This document shows, piece after piece, positions 46,165 to 55,047 of a stretch of DNA of 62,434 nucleotides (positions are counted from its first letter, which is position 1; each line of letters begins with the position of its first letter). The stretch spans positions 1 to 62,434 of the forward strand of contig JAAWCS010000029.1 in assembly GCA_022793375.1 (NCBI GenBank), read 5' to 3'. The stretch is from Lachnospiraceae bacterium. GTDB taxonomy: Bacteria > Bacillota > Clostridia > Lachnospirales > Lachnospiraceae. Position numbers and translations under genes: made by a program. The notes below the pieces were generated by a model, which did no database searches, had not been told where the DNA came from, and was given only the letters and a program-made list of their open reading frames with translations.

Positions 46165-49100
46165 ATGGCAAAATACATGAAACACAGCTTGTGCCTTGTG
46201 CTGGCGGCAGCAATTCTGCTGTCCTGCATAAGCATACCAAAGCCTGTCTATGCGTCAGAGCTGGTAACGCTGGCGGACGAGGGGGAGCATGTGGAGGAGA
46301 CATCGTCCGGTGAAAACGCAGAGCCGGCAGATGAAATTGAAGAACCAGCCGGTGGCGGACGAGACGATATCGACCTGGCTGATCCGGAGCAGGTATTTCA
46401 GTGGATGGAGGAGAATCTGCCGGATACACTCGCAAAATGGGAGAGCCTGTCTGCAGGATGGTGGGAGACATTGCTGCCAAATGAACGGATTACAGCGGAG
46501 GGCGAGCTTCTGTATCGCCGCTTTATGGGCGATGATCCATGGGAGGAATCACTAGAGGCTTCGTCCGATTCTGTAGAAACGTATGCTTTTATGACGGAAA
46601 GCAAAGCGGCTCCGTATGCTGCTGATGAAAAAGCGGTGCTGCAGGCTGTCTGGGAAACTGTAGGCTCTGGCCGGATAAATCGAAAATATCTGAACGGACA
46701 GGTTGCCTTCTGCTTTAATGAAGAAAGGCATTTTCCGAGCGGTGCTACCTATGGCTACAAAACTGCCGGGGAAGCCAGGATCACAGGACAGCTGGCTTAC
46801 ATTGTTCAATCGTATGGCAATTCCGGGGCAGATAATGCTCAGTGGTGGAACCAGAATCAGGCGGCGATATGGGCGGTGCAGGCCGGCGCCGGAACGAAAG
46901 AAGCAGCAGAGGCGTTTGCCCGGAGCTATTGCCATGACCGGGGGATTACCGATTTGGACACGGTAAATGATTATGTACAAAATGTTGGCAATATTGTGGA
47001 TGGCTCCAGCGGCAAATCCGGTACGGCATACCTGTATCAGGCGGACAATCCGGCGAATCAGGATTTGGCGACTTTCAATCCGATTTGGGAAGAAGGCGGC
47101 GGGGAAGAACCCCCGGTTATGATTCAGCCGGAATACAGCGAGGTTTCCGCGTCCGAAACCCGGACCGCCACCCGCACCCACAGCATTTCTATCGACAATA
47201 AGTATGCGTCTATTACAAATGAGGCATTGTCGGGAGCCAGTTTTGAAGTTTTTGAGAATGGCAAAAAAGTCGGTACGATCACTACCGACTACAGCGGCAA
47301 AGGAACCTGCTCCTGGAACGTGGAAGGCACCGGAAGCGCTTCAGTGACGAAATCATATTGCAGCAATTACAATGACCTTGTCCCCGAACTGCAGGCCACT
47401 GTAAGCGCCTATACCAGCCGTGACGCCGCCTATGAAGCTGCCCGTTCCGAAGCCGCCGCTTCGGCACAGGCACAGGCGGATTCCGCCGCCAATGAACCCA
47501 GAGCGGTTGAAGTAACGGAAACCACTGTTCCCTACGGTTTTCATAAGACAGCCGACTCCGAACAGAACCGGACACTGGCAGACGACGACAGCCAGACGCT
47601 TACAGCCGCCAACATCCCCTGGCGGGCAAAGGTAACATTGGACAAAGCGGACAGCGTAACCGGCCGCCGCCTGGCGCCGGAAGCCGGTTTTGCTATCTAT
47701 GAATGGTCCGGCAGCAGCTACGCGAAAAGCAGCCATTACCAGGTAATTCGTTTAAGTGACGGCACCTATACTGTCCAAGCCGGTTATGCCGGCGCCGAGC
47801 AGGGATATCTGTATTACACCCAGGAAAACCAGGGAAAATTTTATATTCAGGAAAGCACGGCCCCGGTAGGCTATGTAAAGAATCCTGTGCCGGTTTACTT
47901 CCAGATCACAGCGGATAACCAGATTTGGGTAGTGGAAAACGGCACTCCCCTTGGCACAGTCACCGAAAGCGCGGCGACCGGGACGTTCTGGAATGACCAC
48001 CCCCATGGCAGCGTTACCCTGCACAAGTACGACGATGAAGCGGAAGGCGACTATGAGGACGGCTCCCGGATTACCCAGGGCGATACCTCCACGCTGGACG
48101 GCGCTGTCTATGGCCTGTATGCGGCCGAGGATGTCTACCACCCTGACGGGGTTACCGGAAAACTCTACCAAAAAGACCAGCTGGTGGCGACCGCTGCCGT
48201 CGGCCAGTCTACTATAACGGATTCCGACGGATATTTACTGGACGCGGATGGCAGACGCTGTATCGAGTCCGGCAAGGAGCCGAAACGAATCGCCACGCCA
48301 GGAGAGACCAATTTCCAGCAGGTGGAGCTGGGACGTTATTACATCTGCGAAATTACGCCGCCGGATGGATATCTGCCGGATACGACAGACCATCGCGGAG
48401 ACGAAATGAAACGGTATTTTGTCACCTTTGCCTGGGACCCCAATGTCCAGATGGTCGTTGCCCGCACGGAAGAAGCCGGCGGGGATGGGAACCAGCTGGC
48501 CTTAGACGATGGCAGCACCTCCCATGACATTTATTCCGGCGACTTTGTAGAAAAGCAGGCCGCCCAGTTTGTAAAGCTGGAGGATAAGGAGACCGATACG
48601 GAGAAAGACCCCATCCAGGCCGGCTTCTCCCTTTACCGGATTGATACTCTGGCTGGAGTAAAAAGCGAGGAAATCACGCCGGATGGCTCTGCCTGGACGA
48701 AAAACGATATGAGGAAGTTTGCGGATTATGATTTCCGTCCGGAGCAAACAGCCCTCCTCTATAAACGTGACAGCGAGGCCTGGACCGAGGCAGACCGAAA
48801 CTGGCTGACAGCTACCGGCGGGCGGGCTAATGAGTACCGGGTCGGGGAAATGTTCTCCGATGAAAACGGGTATTTCTGCACGCCGGAGCTGCCGTTTGGC
48901 CAGTATATCCTGGTGGAAACTACCGTACCGGAGGGCAAGGTCATGGCCGACCCGCTGTTGGTGACGATTACCAAGGATTCGGCGCTGCCGCAGGCGGTCC
49001 GCTATATCGGCAACGAGACGACGGAGACATATATCCGCATTAAAAAGACGGATCAGGACAGCCTGGAAAGCGGTTTTAATACAGTATTAAAGCCAGGGGC

Positions 49101-52100
49101 CAAATACCGGCTCTGCCTGTTAAGCGCGGCAGAAGATTTTGATTCGGAGGTCTGGCATGTGGACGAGGATGGTTTTCTATGGTACTACAGTCCGACCCTG
49201 GATGTAAAGCAGGGAACGGAAATTTCACCTTTCGCTGTGAAGTGCCTGTATCACAACGGGAAAATCGTTGACGCCTACATCGAGTTTGACCAGCTGCTTC
49301 CCGTCGGGGAATATGAGCTGACGGAAGTCGCAGCCCCGGAGGGCTTCGTCATAAACGGAAAAGAGCAGGCCCTCGTAGATTCTTCCACCGATACAAAGAA
49401 TGCCTATGAAATCCAGGAAAGCCCTGCCCCGAAAATGACCTTTGTGATTAACAACAGCACCGTTTACCCGGATGGGCAGATGGGGCCGGATAAGAATGTC
49501 CATATGGATGAATACGGCCGCCTGATTGTCACGGTGGAGCAGGAAAACCAGGAGCAGAAGGGGATTGTCGAGGTCACCAAGTACGGTGAGCAGCTGTACG
49601 CGGCCGACGCTTCCGGCAGCAGGCTTTCGGAAAAAGCTGGTACGGAGCTGTTCCGGTTCCTGTCCCAGACGGATATCTGGGATACGGCTGACCAGGTGTT
49701 TGACTATCGGCTGGCCCCTGTCGTCGGCGCGGTATTTAACGTGTATGCAGCCGAGGATATCTACACCCAGCAGCTTGACCGGGAGTCCCTTGACTTATAT
49801 GCGGAGGATACCAGCCATTATCTGGTGCTGCACAAGGACGAGCTGGCCGGGACAATCACCACGGATGAATCCGGGTTTGGATACCTCTCCGGCCTCTCTA
49901 TCGGCAGATACTACATAGAAGAAGTGGACGCCGGCGAGGGCTTTGTCTTAAACAGCCGTCGGGAACCATTTGAAATCACAGCCGCCGAGCCGGAGCAGAG
50001 CTTCATTCGCTATGAGTCCTCTTACATCAATGAGCGGCAGAAAATTGACTTGTCGGTGACCAAGCAGGACGCCGAGACGAAGGAGCCGTTAGCCGGGGCC
50101 ATCTATGGGCTGTACGCGGCGGAGGATATTTTCAGTTCTATCCGGTATGATGAAGCAGGAGACCGGTATGTGCCGGCACCGGACGGCCGGAAGCTGATTG
50201 CGGCGGACACCCTGATTGCCACCGCCATCACCGGTGCGGACGGGCAGGCTGCGTTTACCGTTGACCTGCCGTTTGGAAACTATTATGTCGTGGAGCTGGA
50301 GGCCCCCGCGGGCTATACCTCCCCCCAGACGGAGAACCGGATTGACGTAAACGCCTCCTACGCCGGGCAGAATACCCAAATCCAGGTACTGGACGGCTTT
50401 ATTTTCCAGAACCAGAAGACGCGCAGCGTATTTACCAAGAGCGATATTGTGTCCGGTGCGCTTTTATCCGGCGCCCTGCTGGAAATCCGGGAGATATCCG
50501 TAGATGAAGGCGGGAAGCCGTTACGGGATGAAGAAGGACGCTTCGTCACGACGCTGGTAGAGAGCTGGATTTCGGACGCGAAGGAGGTGCATTACTTTTA
50601 TCTGGAAGAAAATGTTTTAATGGAAATCCCGTCCGCGGATGAACTGCCGGAGGGACGGGAGCTGATTACAAAGTACGGCCATCTGGTTGAAAATCTGCAG
50701 GCCGGCCGCCAGTACCTGTTTCGGGAGATTACCGCTCCCTGGGGATATGTCGGCTATGACTGGTCGGATGAGAGCGTGCGCCAGGCCAACCGGGAGGAAA
50801 ACCTGGCGGTCGAGGAAATTCGCTTTACGGTGGAGGACAGCCAGATGGTCGCTGAACACGATATGAAAGACCAGCGGACGGTAGGGAAGCTGGCCATTAC
50901 CAAGGAAGGTGAGTTTGTCGTCACGGCGGAAAAGAGCTTTTTCGACCAGGCCAGTGATTTCTTTCAGACCATTTTTGGATATCTTTTTGGCCGCATTGAA
51001 AACGTAACCTTTGAAGTGCGGGTACGGGAAGATATTTATAACCCTGACCAGACCGGAACGATTGCCGTCTATCATAATGGCCGGGAAGAGGTTGCACTGG
51101 TGAAGGACGCCCTGGTAGCGGCCATCACAACGGATATAAATGGAGTCGCTGTGCTGGAAGACCTTCCGCTGGGACACTATTATATCACGGAAACCGGAGT
51201 CGGCGAGGGGGATTTTCTTCTGAACCGGACGGTGACAGACGTGGTGCTGGAGTATCCGGGCCAGGAGATTCCGGTGGCCGTACAGGATACCACAAAGTAC
51301 CGGAATGACCGCCAGCGGGTGGCACTGACGGTGGTAAAGAAGTCCCGGAATGAGGACGAGGCCCGTATGTTAAATACAGGAGAGACCGTGCCGGCAGACG
51401 GCAGCGACAAGCTGGTAGCGGGCGCGGTGTTCGGGCTTTATAGTGCGGAGGACATCACCGGTTTTGAGATAGACCCGGAAACCGGCGCCATGAAGCCCGG
51501 CGAAAATGCGCTGGTGGCCGCGGATACTTTAATCGAGATGGCAGCTACTGGCCGGGCCGGTTCGGTGACCTTCCTCTCCGATCTGCCCTGCGGGAAATAT
51601 TATGTGAAGGAGCTTCTGGCTCCCAAGGGGTATCTGCTGTCCGAGGCAATCTATGAGTTTGACGCGTCCTATACGGGGCCGGACGGCAGTGCCGTTCTCC
51701 CGTTCTCCCATGATTTTTATGATACGCCAATCATGGCGCCTTTTCATAAGCTGGACAGCGCCGACGGCTCGTCGTTGGCAGGAGCGGCCCTGGTGGTCAC
51801 AGACGAATCCGGAACGGTAGTGGATGAATGGCTGTCGGACGGCAAGGTCCACTACATCCGTAATCTGGAACCCGGCAAACGCTATACCATAACGGAGACG
51901 GAAGCGCCTTCCGGGTATGCGGTGGCAGAGAGCATTGTTTTTGAGCTGGAGCAGGTGAAAGATGAAAACGGACGATTTCTACAAGAAATAGAAATAAAAG
52001 CCCCGGAGGTATATTTGATTGACGGTGTGCTCACTATGAAAGACGACCGTTCACCGGTGGTTCGGGAGCAGCCCAGCCAGCCGAATCAGCCCGGCCAGCC

Positions 52101-52275
52101 GAACCATCCTCAGGAGGACAGGCCTGGTGAAGGCGGAGGCAATACCGGTGACAGCGGATGGATCGTTCCCGGACTATGCGTTTTTGGCATTGGCCTGGCG
52201 GGAACGGCAGGCTGTACTTTCTACCGCAGAATAAACCATAAAAAGCAGAAGGAGGGCAGCGTAGAAAATGCCTGA
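46165..52275 (+). CDS. Giant thioester-domain, SpaA/Cna-B-repeat surface adhesin
   Basis: 2,036 residues. A signal peptide covers about 1-33 (ending PVYA). A thioester domain follows: Cys183 (VAFCFNEERHFPSG) and Gln232 (QNQAAIW) are the pair that forms the internal bond with which such adhesins bind host surfaces covalently. Then come about ten SpaA/Cna-B repeats, each with a lysine start (VTLDK, VTLHK, IRIKK, VEVTK, LSVTK, VVKK, FHK) and a closing Pro-Glu/Glu segment, which commonly form isopeptide cross-links. The C-terminus has a Pro/Gln linker, one helix (WIVPGLCVFGIGLAGTAGC) and a basic tail, but no LPXTG; NTGDSG precedes the helix. It is followed by a sortase overlapping by eight bases. 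Confidence 0.92.
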   Translation: MAKYMKHSLCLVLAAAILLSCISIPKPVYASELVTLADEGEHVEETSSGENAEPADEIEEPAGGGRDDIDLADPEQVFQWMEENLPDTLAKWESLSAGWWETLLPNERITAEGELLYRRFMGDDPWEESLEASSDSVETYAFMTESKAAPYAADEKAVLQAVWETVGSGRINRKYLNGQVAFCFNEERHFPSGATYGYKTAGEARITGQLAYIVQSYGNSGADNAQWWNQNQAAIWAVQAGAGTKEAAEAFARSYCHDRGITDLDTVNDYVQNVGNIVDGSSGKSGTAYLYQADNPANQDLATFNPIWEEGGGEEPPVMIQPEYSEVSASETRTATRTHSISIDNKYASITNEALSGASFEVFENGKKVGTITTDYSGKGTCSWNVEGTGSASVTKSYCSNYNDLVPELQATVSAYTSRDAAYEAARSEAAASAQAQADSAANEPRAVEVTETTVPYGFHKTADSEQNRTLADDDSQTLTAANIPWRAKVTLDKADSVTGRRLAPEAGFAIYEWSGSSYAKSSHYQVIRLSDGTYTVQAGYAGAEQGYLYYTQENQGKFYIQESTAPVGYVKNPVPVYFQITADNQIWVVENGTPLGTVTESAATGTFWNDHPHGSVTLHKYDDEAEGDYEDGSRITQGDTSTLDGAVYGLYAAEDVYHPDGVTGKLYQKDQLVATAAVGQSTITDSDGYLLDADGRRCIESGKEPKRIATPGETNFQQVELGRYYICEITPPDGYLPDTTDHRGDEMKRYFVTFAWDPNVQMVVARTEEAGGDGNQLALDDGSTSHDIYSGDFVEKQAAQFVKLEDKETDTEKDPIQAGFSLYRIDTLAGVKSEEITPDGSAWTKNDMRKFADYDFRPEQTALLYKRDSEAWTEADRNWLTATGGRANEYRVGEMFSDENGYFCTPELPFGQYILVETTVPEGKVMADPLLVTITKDSALPQAVRYIGNETTETYIRIKKTDQDSLESGFNTVLKPGAKYRLCLLSAAEDFDSEVWHVDEDGFLWYYSPTLDVKQGTEISPFAVKCLYHNGKIVDAYIEFDQLLPVGEYELTEVAAPEGFVINGKEQALVDSSTDTKNAYEIQESPAPKMTFVINNSTVYPDGQMGPDKNVHMDEYGRLIVTVEQENQEQKGIVEVTKYGEQLYAADASGSRLSEKAGTELFRFLSQTDIWDTADQVFDYRLAPVVGAVFNVYAAEDIYTQQLDRESLDLYAEDTSHYLVLHKDELAGTITTDESGFGYLSGLSIGRYYIEEVDAGEGFVLNSRREPFEITAAEPEQSFIRYESSYINERQKIDLSVTKQDAETKEPLAGAIYGLYAAEDIFSSIRYDEAGDRYVPAPDGRKLIAADTLIATAITGADGQAAFTVDLPFGNYYVVELEAPAGYTSPQTENRIDVNASYAGQNTQIQVLDGFIFQNQKTRSVFTKSDIVSGALLSGALLEIREISVDEGGKPLRDEEGRFVTTLVESWISDAKEVHYFYLEENVLMEIPSADELPEGRELITKYGHLVENLQAGRQYLFREITAPWGYVGYDWSDESVRQANREENLAVEEIRFTVEDSQMVAEHDMKDQRTVGKLAITKEGEFVVTAEKSFFDQASDFFQTIFGYLFGRIENVTFEVRVREDIYNPDQTGTIAVYHNGREEVALVKDALVAAITTDINGVAVLEDLPLGHYYITETGVGEGDFLLNRTVTDVVLEYPGQEIPVAVQDTTKYRNDRQRVALTVVKKSRNEDEARMLNTGETVPADGSDKLVAGAVFGLYSAEDITGFEIDPETGAMKPGENALVAADTLIEMAATGRAGSVTFLSDLPCGKYYVKELLAPKGYLLSEAIYEFDASYTGPDGSAVLPFSHDFYDTPIMAPFHKLDSADGSSLAGAALVVTDESGTVVDEWLSDGKVHYIRNLEPGKRYTITETEAPSGYAVAESIVFELEQVKDENGRFLQEIEIKAPEVYLIDGVLTMKDDRSPVVREQPSQPNQPGQPNHPQEDRPGEGGGNTGDSGWIVPGLCVFGIGLAGTAGCTFYRRINHKKQKEGSVENA

Positions 52276-53167
52276 ATCAACAAAGACAGGCAGTAAAAGG
52301 AGCAAAAGAGGGAACCAGAGGGTGGCTGCGCAAGCGGCCATCCTTTGTGTTCTGCTGCTTTTAGCCGGAGGAGCGGTTGTCCTGGCTGAATGGCTGTGCT
52401 ATCAGGCTGGCAGGAAAGAGTATGAAGCGGTGGCTAAGCAATATGTGGAGACCGTTGTGGAAACGGCTGCAGAAACGAAGCCGGAGAGGAGCGAATTGCC
52501 GGAACCAGGGCCATTTCCAGATAATATGGATTCAGTTTGGGAGCCGTCTCCGAGGCTGCCGGATGTATCCGCTCTTGCGAATGGGATTCAGGCGGCGCCC
52601 AGTCGGATTGCCGCGATTGATTTTGCTTCTTTGCAGGCCGGGAATCCAGACTGTGTAGCGTGGCTTGAGATACCGGGAACACGGATCAGTTATCCGGTCA
52701 TGTATAGGGAAGGAGACGGCGGATATTATCTGACGCATACTTATGAGCAGACAGAAGCGAAGGCTGGGGCGGTTCACATAGATGGAGCTTCCGCCGGTAC
52801 CGACAGCCGAAATATGCTGGTTTATGGGCATACCTTGCTGGACGGCGCCATGTTTAGCGATTTGCATAAGTACAAAAATCAGAGCTTTTATCAACATCAT
52901 CCCTATATTTATTTGCACCTGCCGGATGGGAGCGTGCGCCGGTATCAGGTTGCGGCCTGCGTGCTCACGGAAGGGGAACAGAGCTGCTTTTATCTGTGGG
53001 ATTTTGCAGATGATACGTCGGCGCAGGCTTATTATGACCGGTTTATGGAGCAGAGCCTTTATCCCACGGGGATTTCGGTGGACGCCGGCGAGGGGAAACG
53101 GACGCTGGTGCTCAGCACCTGTACCAGGAGAATTTACAGAAGGCTGATTCTTGCCATAGAGATATAA
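52268..53167 (+). CDS. srtB: Class B sortase
   Basis: 299 residues. An N-terminal helix (residues ~20-42) anchors a sortase domain (about 115-295). The catalytic residues are His188 (VYGHTLLDG), Cys285 (LSTCTR) and Arg287. NPDCVAWLEIPGTRISYPVM and DGAMFSDLHKYKN are typical of class B enzymes. It overlaps the adhesin gene, so the adhesin is its obvious substrate. Since the adhesin lacks LPXTG, the enzyme must use another recognition sequence, possibly NTGDS-like; class B sortases are known to use non-LPXTG signals. Whether it polymerises or anchors cannot be told. Confidence 0.92.
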   Translation: MPESTKTGSKRSKRGNQRVAAQAAILCVLLLLAGGAVVLAEWLCYQAGRKEYEAVAKQYVETVVETAAETKPERSELPEPGPFPDNMDSVWEPSPRLPDVSALANGIQAAPSRIAAIDFASLQAGNPDCVAWLEIPGTRISYPVMYREGDGGYYLTHTYEQTEAKAGAVHIDGASAGTDSRNMLVYGHTLLDGAMFSDLHKYKNQSFYQHHPYIYLHLPDGSVRRYQVAACVLTEGEQSCFYLWDFADDTSAQAYYDRFMEQSLYPTGISVDAGEGKRTLVLSTCTRRIYRRLILAIEI

Positions 53168-53281
53168 AATGTTATCGGTTGAAATCGGTCTGTCCCACAA
53201 GGACATGGGGACGGTGTGCCGGTGGGAGCGTTTTTTGAGTCTGGCAAAAGAAAAGCCAGTCTGGAGAAAATAGAATATAAT

Positions 53282-53320
53282 AGGAATATTTATAAAGATA
53301 AATGATAAAAAAATATTCCT
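53282..53320. repeat. AT-rich inverted repeat downstream of the sortase
   Basis: AGGAATATTT (53282-53291) pairs perfectly with AAATATTCCT (53311-53320) across 19 bases. It has no T tail, and sits eight bases before a strong promoter, so an operator is as likely as a hairpin. The stretch 53168-53281 before it holds nothing else recognisable. Confidence 0.5.
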
Positions 53321-53327
53321 ATAAGGC

Positions 53328-53356
53328 TTTACAAGAGGAGGACTTTTTGCTATACT
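53328..53356 (+). promoter_or_regulatory. Strong promoter of the non-coding RNA candidate
   Basis: TTTACA (53328-53333) and TATACT (53351-53356) are 17 bases apart; no ORF follows, but a structured, terminated region does. Confidence 0.75.
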
Positions 53357-53362
53357 GTAACC

Positions 53363-53596
53363 GTGGCAGGAACTTGCGTTCAGGCTTTCGGTACGCCAGG
53401 GTATAGCGTTAGACCTGGTTCAGGGGAATCAGGGAACCGTTACGGATTTGCGCAGTGAGCGAATCCACAATAACGCAAGTTTATTGAATATAAGAGCCGG
53501 AAGGCTGCTGAATACTTACAGAGTCAATTAACTGGATGGGATGAAAATCCAGTCCATTGGTTCTGTATTTTTTAGCAGACCTTCCGGCTTTTTTTT
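53363..53596 (+). ncRNA. Structured non-coding RNA candidate, ~235 nt
   Basis: It starts just after a strong promoter and ends in an intrinsic terminator. A first domain is closed by AACTTGCGTT (53371-53380) with AACGCAAGTT (53472-53481), a ten-base perfect stem. Inside are CCAGG...CCTGG and GGATTTGC...GCGAATCC hairpins. A second domain is closed by AGCCGGAAGG-CTGCT (from 53495) with AGCAG-a-CCTTCCGGCT (to 53589), followed by T8; the arms are separated by ~65 bases with their own GGATG...CATCC-like pairing. No ORF with a ribosome site fits. I cannot match it to a known family; size and build resemble orphan structured RNAs of Clostridia. Confidence 0.6.
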
Positions 53597-53713
53597 CGTA
53601 GTGAGTAACCGGTGGACTGCACGCTGAATCCGACTCGGATTTGGCTTCCGCACCGGGAGGTGTGGAAATACAACGATTTTTGCTACAGGGAATCGGGAGA
53701 GGAAAAGGGGCTT

Positions 53714-53932
53714 ATGAAATTGACGGAGGAGCAGAAAAAGAAGGTGGAGGCTAACCGGGGAGGAGCGTTTTCTACCTATGCGTACCGGCTGATTTGGCAT
53801 GAGATTTGTGATACGCTGATTGCAGCAGGCAGACGGCAGGCCAGGGAGACGGCCTGTGATGTGCCGACAGAGGTTTGTGAGGGAGAAGGAGGTTGTAGCC
53901 AGACTGCTTTTCGTATAAGAAGACAGAATTAA
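53714..53932 (+). pseudogene. Short protein resembling a shrunken sigma-70-like gene
   Basis: 72 residues from an ATG with GAGGAAAAGGGG upstream. MKLTEEQKKKVEANRG followed directly by AFSTYAYRLIWHEICDTLIA looks like the first helix and the region 2 'FSTYA' helix of small sigma-like factors from mobile elements, joined without the ~50 residues expected between them. The rest is uninformative. So it is probably an internally deleted remnant, though a small new protein cannot be ruled out. It marks the right end of the island. Confidence 0.4.
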
Positions 53933-54014
53933 AGTGCGGAGCAATCTGTGACACATAAAATGCAAATACAGATTGCCATCTACAGCGAGTCCGCAGGAAA
54001 TTTTCATCGGAGCA

Positions 54015-54830
54015 TCACATTTCCTCAGAATCAATAAAATATTTGTTTGTATTTTTCGGAGTATAGCCAAATTTCTTTTTATAAGCTTTAAAAAAGGCAG
54101 AATAGTCGTGAAAACCGCATTGGAGATAGATGTTCGTAGGGTTTTGGCCATCCAAGATCATGCTGCGGGCCAGCAGAAGCCGCTTAGTAATGATATAGTC
54201 GCCGACCGTCGTTCCCAGATTCCGTTTAAAATTGCGGGTGAGCTGCGCCTTACTGATATAAAAACGGTCGCAGATTTCATCCAGGCTCAGGGACTGCGTA
54301 AGATGGCTGTCAATGAAATGCGTTACCTTGATAATATTATCAGTATAGAGGGTGGCTGCATTTTCTTTGACGAGGGGGAAACAGTCTGCCAGCTCCCGTA
54401 AAATGGTGGATAAATAGATTTGCTGGCGCAGGGGTTCGTCCGTCTGGCACAGCTGCTCCAGATAATAAACCCAGTGACGGTCACGAAACTGGCTGGCCTG
54501 GTAGTGATTATAGAGGCCAATGGAGCGATCCATAAAAGGAGCCAGCAGAACGGCCTGATCCTCGCGGGAAAGACCGTGATCCGGCTTGAAATAGATGGAA
54601 AACCGCATGTATGGCGTACTTTTGCGCAGAATAAGATAATGCATTTCCGCATTTCGCAGCACAATAATATCGCCGGGAGATAACGAGTAGATATTTCCCT
54701 CGACCGAATACAGGGCATTGCCGGAAAGAAAGCAAAACAATTCAAAGAAATCGTGGGCATGAGGGACAAAAATAGACTGCTCCGGCTGCTCCGTATACAT
54801 TTTGTAGCTCTCGATTTGAAATAGTTGCAC
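54015..54830 (-). CDS. AraC-family transcriptional regulator
   Basis: 271 residues from a GTG at 54830, seven bases after AAAGGAGGGG; a longer reading from 54953 lacks a ribosome site. The N-terminal cupin (PHAHDFFELFCFLSGNALYS and LSPGDIIVLRNAEMHY) should sense a sugar. The C-terminal AraC double HTH has LSLDEICDRFYISKAQLTRN and GFHDYSAFFKAYKKKFGYTP. It is transcribed away from the GH3 gene, sharing a 217-base regulatory region, so activation of the glycosidase locus in response to its substrate is the likely role. Confidence 0.9.
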   Translation of the reverse strand: MQLFQIESYKMYTEQPEQSIFVPHAHDFFELFCFLSGNALYSVEGNIYSLSPGDIIVLRNAEMHYLILRKSTPYMRFSIYFKPDHGLSREDQAVLLAPFMDRSIGLYNHYQASQFRDRHWVYYLEQLCQTDEPLRQQIYLSTILRELADCFPLVKENAATLYTDNIIKVTHFIDSHLTQSLSLDEICDRFYISKAQLTRNFKRNLGTTVGDYIITKRLLLARSMILDGQNPTNIYLQCGFHDYSAFFKAYKKKFGYTPKNTNKYFIDSEEM

Positions 54831-54952
54831 AGCGTAGCCCCTCCTTTCAAATCCATGAATCCGGCGTACCGTCCGGCTGATATCCCGCAGATAATGTATT
54901 AGTATAAACGAAAATGCGGTTATTTGCAATGTTTTTTCGCGCCTATTTCCCA

Positions 54953-54981
54953 TTGTAGCAGAAAAACCGTTATGCTATAAT
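54953..54981 (+). promoter_or_regulatory. Promoter of the GH3 gene
   Basis: A perfect TATAAT (54976-54981) with TGC extension and a weak -35 TTGTAG (54953-54958), spaced 17 bases. The weak -35 would suit an AraC-type activator. Confidence 0.6.
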
Positions 54982-55047
54982 GAGAAAAATTATATGCAAC
55001 GTATCGCCGGAGTATGCGTCTTACACGTTTGGGACGGAGGCATTGAA

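Noticed and set aside
53191..53205. Fourth site of the TGTCC...GGACA hairpin
   Set aside because: It pairs (TGTCC-CACAA-GGACA) but lacks the TGAG loop start and no start codon follows, so it is probably chance.
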